A DNA stretch of 64,000 nt, taken from positions 39,476,059-39,540,058 of the forward strand of contig NC_064755.1 in NCBI RefSeq assembly GCF_011397635.1. Direction: 5' to 3'. A model generated the notes under the pieces. It ran no database searches. It saw nothing but the letters and a program-made list of their open reading frames with translations, and was not told the DNA's origin. Source of the DNA: Epinephelus fuscoguttatus (lineage: Eukaryota > Chordata > Actinopteri > Perciformes > Serranidae). The translations under genes were made by a program, and so were the position numbers. Shown here piece after piece: positions 57,476 through 64,000 of the stretch; the stretch's first letter is position 1; every line of letters begins with the position of its first letter.

Positions 57476-58599
57476 CACCTCACAGTTATAAAGCATCTAA
57501 ACTAACAATGTGTAGAAAATATTAGGCTCTTCATTACACCCCCTCACCTATTTAATAAGGAAACATGTCCTCCAATGTTTTTATTCTCTACTTGACAGTG
57601 TAATATATACTTTCTGGACAAACATTAGGATCGCATACCTTATTTGACTGAATTTTGTTTATTTGTTTTATTCAAACTTATTAAAACTTCCACCATACCA
57701 GGGCTGTGGGTGGGGTGTTTTAGGGGGCTCTCTAATTTTATGTTAGTCTTTCTCATGTGTGTTTGTGGAAAAATGGCTAGTTTGCTTTGATGAAAACATT
57801 TGAAATCAGGGTGGTACGGTTTTGTATTTTATTGTTCATTTGTTTTCCTTTTCTTATTGCTTTTAGTTCAGTTCAGTTTCAGCAAGTTTCCAGAGCAAGT
57901 TTGCTTGTCACTTTAGTTTCTGATGTTTAAAAATGTTTAGTTTTAGTTGTGTAATTAGTTTCAATATTAATTCAATTTTTTAGCATAATATTAGGGTATT
58001 TGTAAGGGGTGCGATTTGAGAAGTTCACAGGAGGTGTTACAATATAAGCTTTTTGAGGACAGTTATGTCAACATCCCAGCCTCTAACAGATGCACCAATA
58101 CCTCATGTTGTGTTGTCAAGTTTGACCAAACTGACAAAAACTAAAACAAGACATTTTCTGTATTTTTTTATTTTATTTTATTTAAGTTAGTCTTGTAAGT
58201 ACACAATGTTGTTTGAGTGATTTTCCCCCCTGAAGTTTAGTTTTAATTTCTATTTCAGTAAACTAAAAAGTTTAAGTTTAGTTTAAATTACCGATAATGA
58301 CTGGTTGGAACCATGTCTGATTTGAAGCACCATGCAGGCTCCAAAGAATTAACCTCATCAGGAGCCCCTCTGAAAAACTCCAGAGGGAGATTCATATGCA
58401 GGGAGCACCACTGTTTTTTTTTCCTTTGGGTCATATACAAAAAAAAAAAAAAAAAGTCACAGGCCAAACAATTGAAAACGCATCATTTTTAACCAGTAAG
58501 ACTACAAGCAAATTAGTGTTTCTACACCAGAAAGCCCATCCGCCACAGAAAAAAAGTATTTCAGACAGACCTGTTTCTCCTCTAAAAAAAAAATTATAT
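57476..58599. other. Intergenic sequence, no gene recognised
   Basis: AT-rich with a poly(A) tract at 58439-58456. Small frames carry no motif. Confidence 0.45.
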
Positions 58600-58970
58600 A
58601 TATAACTGTGTTATACCTGCTTTATTTGAAAAAGAAAACGTCTCTGTTCCAAATGTTGTTTCCTACTGGAATAACCTCACGTCAGACCTGGACTGGAGGA
58701 AAATCTGCAGCCTACCCTCTAAATACCTTTTTACAAATACGGTGAAGTAAGGGATGTTTAAGATGATTCACCATTTTTATCCCACCAAGGCATTTCTTCA
58801 AAGATTCCCGAAGACTGATATGCAAATGTGTTGTTTGGCTTTTTATCTACCCCTCTATCAAGTTAATATCAAATCATCAATTTGATTCGTTTACTTGTAA
58901 AATCTCACATTCATTAATCAAAATTTTCCTATCAAACACTCTTATAATATTTGGATCTGAACTCAAACAA
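58600..58970 (+). mobile_element. L1-like LINE ORF2 C-terminal remnant
   Basis: Plus-strand translation gives SVPNVVSYWNNLTSDLDWRK, ICSLPSKYLFTNTVK, a stop, then MIHHFYPTKAFLQRFPKTD. This resembles the L1 region after RT (W....LP.KY..TNKVKE..FK..H..YP.K.FL..F). Stops and lack of RT core show it is dead. Confidence 0.5.
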
Positions 58971-59466
58971 AAATCATCAGCATCAATTCTTCTCTTTAAA
59001 TGTGAAAGCGGTTAAAACAGTGATCGTCTTCACCCTGTACGGCATCTCATGATCTGATGAAAGATTTCTGTTAATGTTCTGTTTGTATCCCCATAATGTG
59101 TTATTATCTGTATTGGCTTTATGCTGTTTATTATGAAATGTTTTGAAAATAGTATTTCTCCATCTTTCATCTTTTAATGATCTGCCGCCATGAGTCAGTC
59201 ATTGTAGGTGAAACAGCGACACCCAGTGTTCAAATAAAGAAGTGCAACGGCAGAGCTCGCTGATACAATGTACATAAAGTAATTTATTAGAAATATCCTC
59301 CAGTTATAATCTAGTTCATTTTTCTTATAAAGCAGGCAGCGGGCTGTAGCTTGCCTCCCACCCCTTTTCTAATGTTGTCTGTTCACCTGATACATCAGGA
59401 CATGAAGGTGAAACAAGGTCAGCGCGGCTCCAGACGGCATCCTTCAGTCACCTGGATCACAGTGAG

Positions 59467-59532
<66 letters not shown>
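59467..59532. repeat. (GA)n(CAGA)n compound microsatellite
   Basis: About 18 GA units followed by about eight CAGA units. Confidence 0.95.
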
Positions 59533-61711
59533 AGCAGCAGCTGCTTGGAAAAAAGCTAAAAGCATTCATTTCAATTTGAGAAATTATTAATTAAAACAAA
59601 TTAATCTAACAATCTGTTGCTTGGGGCTCCAGCTAACGATTATTTGTTCATTTTCAATTAACCTGTTGATTATTTTTCAAAATTAATTCAACTGTTTTGC
59701 TGAAGAAAAGTCAAAAATGACTCACAACTCTGCAGAGCTTTTTTTTTTTGTTCGAGTCAGTCCAAAAGTGAAAAACATTTAATTTACCACATGACAGAAC
59801 AGTAGTAAATCATTTTCACATTAGAGAGAAACTGAAACCAGAGAGTTCATTTTGTGTGAATCAGTGTAAAACATCAAAGCTCCAACATGTAGCTGAACTG
59901 CATCCTGCTTTGACATTTAATTGTGACGTTTCAGATGTTTTAAACCCAAAACTTAAAGATATTTTTTATTTAAAGCATCAGATGTTCTGAGCAAGCCTCT
60001 GTGTGTGAATGTGTTGACGTCTCTTCACTGACTGCATCTGATCGCACAGCTTTTCTAATGAAAACACGTCATCATGGATTTTATGGAGAATAAAAGACGT
60101 CATGAAGCCGGTTTAACTGCTGCTTTAACCTTTATGATGCCATGGCGACGATAGATACCGGCTTCTGATTGGTTGGTGAGTGTCCGTTAAAATCATATAA
60201 CAGGACGCCTCAAACAAACACGGGTCAAAAGTTTAGCAACTGTTTCACATCAGGGTGTCTAACACTGCAGGTAACTATGGCAACTGATCATGAATTCAAC
60301 TGAATAAAAAGCTTTAAAAAAAAATAATCTAAAGGGTGCAGCTAAGGAATTCTGGCTTTGCTAAATAATCTGTTGATTACTGTCAGAGAAATTATGATAC
60401 TAAAATAAAAAAGTTCTAGGTTTCACACAGAAAACTGATCAGTAATTGAAGAATTGGACTGATAAGCAGAATCTTTGGTATCAATAAAATCCCACCAATT
60501 CCTATAAAATCGAGCAAATGAAAATGTTTTTAAAAAAAAAAAAAAAAAAAAAAAAATCAGGTTTAAAGTTGTTGTGACGGCTGCAAACACAGAAGTTTGA
60601 AATTTAGAAATGTGACCTGAGGAATCATGAAGATCAGGAAAATCACATCAGTCTGACAGCGATTACAAAAAACATGTTTGATGACACTGATTCTTGAACG
60701 TGTGATGAACACATGCATCAGGGACTGAATTTAACCAACTAACTAAAGTTTACCCCGGTGGAAACAACAAGGTTCCTGAGGCCTCGTCCACACACACAAG
60801 GTTACTCTGTCAAAGTGAGAAATGAGATAACATTTCAGTAATGGAGGAGGTGAACAAAAAAGTGCTGCTCTGACTTTGCTTAAAGGAATTTTTACATGTT
60901 TACACAAATGTTCAGTTACTCCTCCACAATACTGAGGAGCAGAGGGAACACATAGCCTTCAGGTAAGGAGTTTTTACAGGCCTCTGATTGGCCAACGATT
61001 TGGACACATTTTTTACAACAGCGTGTTTGGATGGGATATTGTTTGTTAGAACAGAGGAGGAAAAGCCTTGTTTTCAAAAGCACCTGTGTTCGTGTTGACT
61101 TTCTAAACTGTTTTCTGAACCTGAAAAAGTTCCTGCAGTGAAAACAGGATGTAAATCTACAACTTTTAAATTATTTTGATCCTAAAAACATTTTTGTTGC
61201 GCTGATTTATGAACAAGTTTTTGTGCAGACGCTGTATGAGATGTGATTTTAGCCACTGAACAAAGAGATTTTTAAAGTGCAGATGATGAGCAGTGCTTCA
61301 ACACCTCTGTCCCAGCTTTTATTTTGAAAGAGGCGTCTGACAAAGAGACTTCAAGGTCAAATCAGACAAACTAAGCTCAGGTGTCAGTTTGAATTGGAGC
61401 TCAGGTGATTCAGACAGCTGAAGGTGAGAGGAAACAGCTTTGAGAATTTAATTACCATCTTTTTCTGCTCGTACAATCTGAGCCTGCAAACTGACCTCAG
61501 CTCTCATGTTGTTAAAACACTTCCTTCTTCTGTCATCGATGTTTCAGGGGAATAAAAGAGGACAATGAGCTCGGGCGCCGTTCCACCAGCTACAGGTTTA
61601 ATATCAGATCAACAACAGTAGAAAAACAGAGGCAGAGGCTACCAGACAAAAAGAAGAGTAGGAAATCCAACAGCATCCAACAGGCTCTTTAAAATAATTC
61701 CTCTGTACAGT

Positions 61712-61716
<5 letters not shown>
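59533..61716. other. Sequence downstream of the ZNF609-type gene; possible poly(A) site
   Basis: Unique AT-rich sequence with a poly(A) tract at 60530-60557. A minus-strand AATAAA lies at 61318-61323 and could end a long 3' UTR. No gene recognised. Confidence 0.4.
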
Positions 61717-61757
<41 letters not shown>

Positions 61758-61795
61758 GCACGCATACACACGCACACACGCACACACACATACAC
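61717..61795. repeat. (AC)n microsatellite
   Basis: A pure (AC)n core to about 61754 followed by interrupted CGCACACACG units. Confidence 0.95.
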
Positions 61796-61959
61796 AGAGT
61801 ACAGTACAGCTACACACTGAGGAGGAGGAGTCTGAGGAAGCAGCATCAGTCCCAACGCTGCCCTCTGATTGGTCCATCCTCCTCCGTCCACAGTATTTTT
61901 TTTTTTAATTTCCTGTGAAGCTGAGATACTTCCAGGTGAAAGTGTGACGGCGTCCGGTG

Positions 61960-62450
61960 GAGGCAGAGTCCAGGGCTGAGTGGCAGCTCCTCAGAGAGGT
62001 CAGAGGTCACGGCGGGTAAAGTCTGGGGGTCGGAGGACGTCGCAGAAATGTGAGGAGAAATTTAAAAAAAAACCTGTGAGACGACTGAAGGCTCGGCCGG
62101 GGAGGAAGCGACTGCCCCGTGCGCTCTCAACTGCAGCAGCACGCCAACGTGACTCTGAACGCCCCCTCCCGTCGCTGCCGACGACCCGCCCGCCTCCACA
62201 ACAATGGCTGCTCCTCCGTACGTCCCAGCAGCATCTTGCACGTCTCCACCCACCAGGTCCTCTTTGTCCTTGAGCCAAAACCTCTGCCACCCCCCCCCCC
62301 CCACACCCGAGCACCGTGGTACCATCTGGAACCAGCAGGACCAGTAGCACCAGTAGAACCAGTAATCCTCCGGAAGTCTCAGCAGTCCAGCGAGGAGCGG
62401 AGTGGCCGGCTGGACGTCCAGGAGGAGAAATCAAACGTACACAAACACCA
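61960..62450 (-). other. GC-rich block downstream of the znf609 stop codon
   Basis: A GC-rich island-like segment with a C-run at 62288-62303. Long open frames exist on both strands (minus 62000-62527, plus 62119-62454), as expected of GC-rich DNA. An acceptor-like CTTCAGTCGTCTCACAG on the minus strand near 62078-62094 and a minus-frame segment FWLKDKEDLVGGDVQDAAG (about 62210-62270) were noted, but no donor or homology supports an exon. It is most simply 3' UTR or intergenic. Confidence 0.3.
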
Positions 62451-63665
62451 TTGAACTGATGTTGAAACAGAAATGCTTCCTCATGTGATCCAGTCACATG
62501 ACTCCGGGGCAGGTGGAGGTCAGCCAATCAGGTGTGCCTGCAGACAGGTGAGAGGACATTACAGGTCAACAGGAGCAAGCCTGAAAATCTGGGCGCTACT
62601 TTTATGCCTTTTCTGTGCCAGCTGTCGTGCCTTGAAAAACAGGCACTCAGGAACGTGTGCACCGCGACAGCGTCACTCTGGTGTTTGAGCTCACCTGCCG
62701 TGCGTCTACGTTGAAAACAATGAATTTGAGGGCGCAAAAAACACGGCATGTGTACGGCCCCTGACTGCTGAAATTTAGTGGCAGATTCAGTCTATCTGTC
62801 AGCTACAGTAACTGTCAACTGGTGTGCTAACTCCACCTACATGGGTACGCTGGTGTGTTAATGGTGCACATCACATCAAAGATGATAGTAACAAACACTA
62901 AAAGTGAATCTTACAGTTAAATAGTGAGAAGTCACATTTTGTATTTATTAATGAATATATTGTTATATGGTTGTTAATGTGCTAAACAGAGTTATCAGTC
63001 TGACTCTGCTTTCATATATTGACTGTATCTTAAATTGCTCTAGTGTAGTTTCTATTTTAACTTCAATTCTTATTTTAGTTTCCTTTTTTTCTTCTTCTTG
63101 CCCTGCGTATTTGTTCACTTCTGTCCTCTGCTGCTGCAACATAAACATTTCTTCAGTGGATCAATAAAGAATTAACTTATATTAAATGCAGCCTTTATTA
63201 TTTTATCATTAAATAAGTGAATGTGATCTGAGAGCTGATACTTCAGTATCAAATAATCTGCTGAAGACATTAACGCACACACTTTAAAGACAACTTTAAC
63301 ACTGAAGCATCTCTGCAGAGAACGACTGTTGCCCTGACCTTTGACCTCTAAGTATTAAATTAAACCTGCTGCAGTCACATCCAGTACAGATGCAAATTTA
63401 TACTGAAAGTGCACCATAGTAAACAATTCCACATTTCTTTCAGTCCTTCAGAAAAGAGTGATGTTGCTGACCACCAGGTGGTGCTGCAGACTGAGACTGT
63501 GGATTAAACTCACTGCAATGAACAGAAGAGGAAAGACACTCAGAGCTGTGTCAGTAAGTGAAACAGTCTTGAGTTAAGTGTTTAAGTTAAGATGTAAATA
63601 AAATAAAGTATTCATGGAGGGATGTTTAAAGTAAAGATATAAAATGTGTGTAAGTCTTACCGTTC
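62451..63665 (-). other. Putative 3' UTR of the ZNF609-type gene
   Basis: Lies downstream of the TGA at 63666-63668 on the minus strand. It includes a minus-strand AATAAA at 63194-63199 (UTR of about 470 nt), a perfect DR1 at 63335-63347 and a near-CTCF motif at 63471-63485 (one mismatch). A longer UTR ending near 61318 is equally possible. Confidence 0.4.
63335..63347 (-). promoter_or_regulatory. Perfect DR1 nuclear-receptor element
   Basis: TGACCTTTGACCT on plus, that is AGGTCAAAGGTCA on minus, equal to the PPAR-RXR/HNF4 consensus. Occupancy not shown. Confidence 0.4.
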
Positions 63666-64000
63666 TCACCTCCGTGCAGGTGGGTACATGGACGGGGCGG
63701 ACGCTTGCTGGCTGGCGACGATGGCTGAGGAGGAGAGACCTGAGACAGAGAGAGAGACAGATGCAACATGTTCAGTGAGTGTCGTGTATATTTGCATTTC
63801 TATTATTTTGCTTAATATTCTCTTGAAGATTAAATGGAGACTCTGTCCCAGTGTGTCTCACCTGAGGCGTAGGACAGGTCGTACTGTCCCGACAGCAGCG
63901 GGTATCCCAGGTGATGATGGGACGGCAGCATGCGTTGGGACGGTGAAGATCGCGGTCGGTCGCCCTCTCTCTCCCGGTCTCTGTCTCGCTCCCGATCTCT
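63666..64000 (-). CDS. znf609: ZNF608/ZNF609-family zinc-finger cofactor, C-terminal exons (probable znf609)
   Basis: Minus-strand exon 64000-63862 (continuing beyond the window) reads RDRERDRDRERE, then MLPSHHHLGYPLLSGQYDL and SYAS, with donor TCAG|GTGAGA. Exon 63739 onward reads GLSSSAIVASQQASAPSMYP and PARR, reaching TGA at 63668-63666. The block H.HLGYPLL.GQYDL..A.GLSS.AIVASQQ matches my recollection of the ZNF609/ZNF608 tail, and linkage to gramd2a (both 15q22-q23 in human) favours znf609. From family knowledge, ZNF609 is a nuclear regulator that cooperates with Mediator, Integrator and NIPBL. The TGA overlaps a possible donor (CGGAG|GTGAGA), so the true end could be one more short exon. 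The Arg/Asp/Glu dipeptide tract is low complexity. The zinc finger and most of the protein are outside the window. Confidence 0.65.

Noticed and set aside
62000..62527. 175-codon minus-strand frame and its plus-strand shadows as coding genes
   Set aside because: GC-rich sequence gives long frames on both strands; composition (LLVLLVLLVLL, poly-Gly) looks non-biological and no homology is recognised.

Overview
The window looks like nuclear DNA from a spiny-rayed (percomorph-type) teleost fish. Three vertebrate genes with ordinary GT-AG introns can be read, and everything between and inside them is packed with repeats typical of fish: CA/GT microsatellites, palindromic MITEs, a Tc1 element, tRNA-derived SINEs and decayed LINE reverse transcriptases. 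Nothing bacterial or viral was recognised.

Layout. (1) 21-5901, plus strand: the last three exons of prr5l (Protor-2, an mTORC2-associated protein), followed by a 3' UTR with a poly(A) signal at 6424. (2) 6446-12900: a tail-to-tail intergenic zone filled with nested transposons. It also holds a chain of five exon-like blocks on the plus strand (9053-12870) that I could not assign. (3) 12909-54966, minus strand: gramd2a, complete. Eleven coding exons splice to an open frame of 954 nt (317 residues plus stop). The coding start is at 39100, and a non-coding first exon near 54.8-54.97 kb lies behind a first intron of about 15.7 kb. One intron (13253-19055) is largely a 38-bp satellite present in two opposite orientations. 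(4) 54967-61300: intergenic, with one SINE nested in a MITE, an L1-like remnant and a diverged segmental duplication. (5) About 61300-64000, minus strand: the 3' end of a ZNF608/ZNF609-type gene, most like znf609. Its last coding codons lie at 63666-63739 and 63862-64000, followed by a putative long 3' UTR.

In human, GRAMD2A and ZNF609 both lie on chromosome 15q22-q23, which supports these two assignments as conserved synteny (remembered gene order, not searched here). The three genes show no evident functional link: PRR5L acts in mTORC2 signalling, GRAMD2A at ER-plasma membrane contacts, and ZNF609 in the nucleus.

No wholly new multi-gene system was found. The most unusual items are a fold-back Tc1 element (31056-32222), the inverted 38-bp satellite arrays inside gramd2a, a dispersed repeat carrying perfect estrogen-response palindromes, a TTAA-flanked transposon that keeps a first coding exon (51687-52784), microsatellites abutting splice acceptors, and the unassigned exon chain at 9-13 kb. 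All repeat-family names are judgements by eye; no database was searched.
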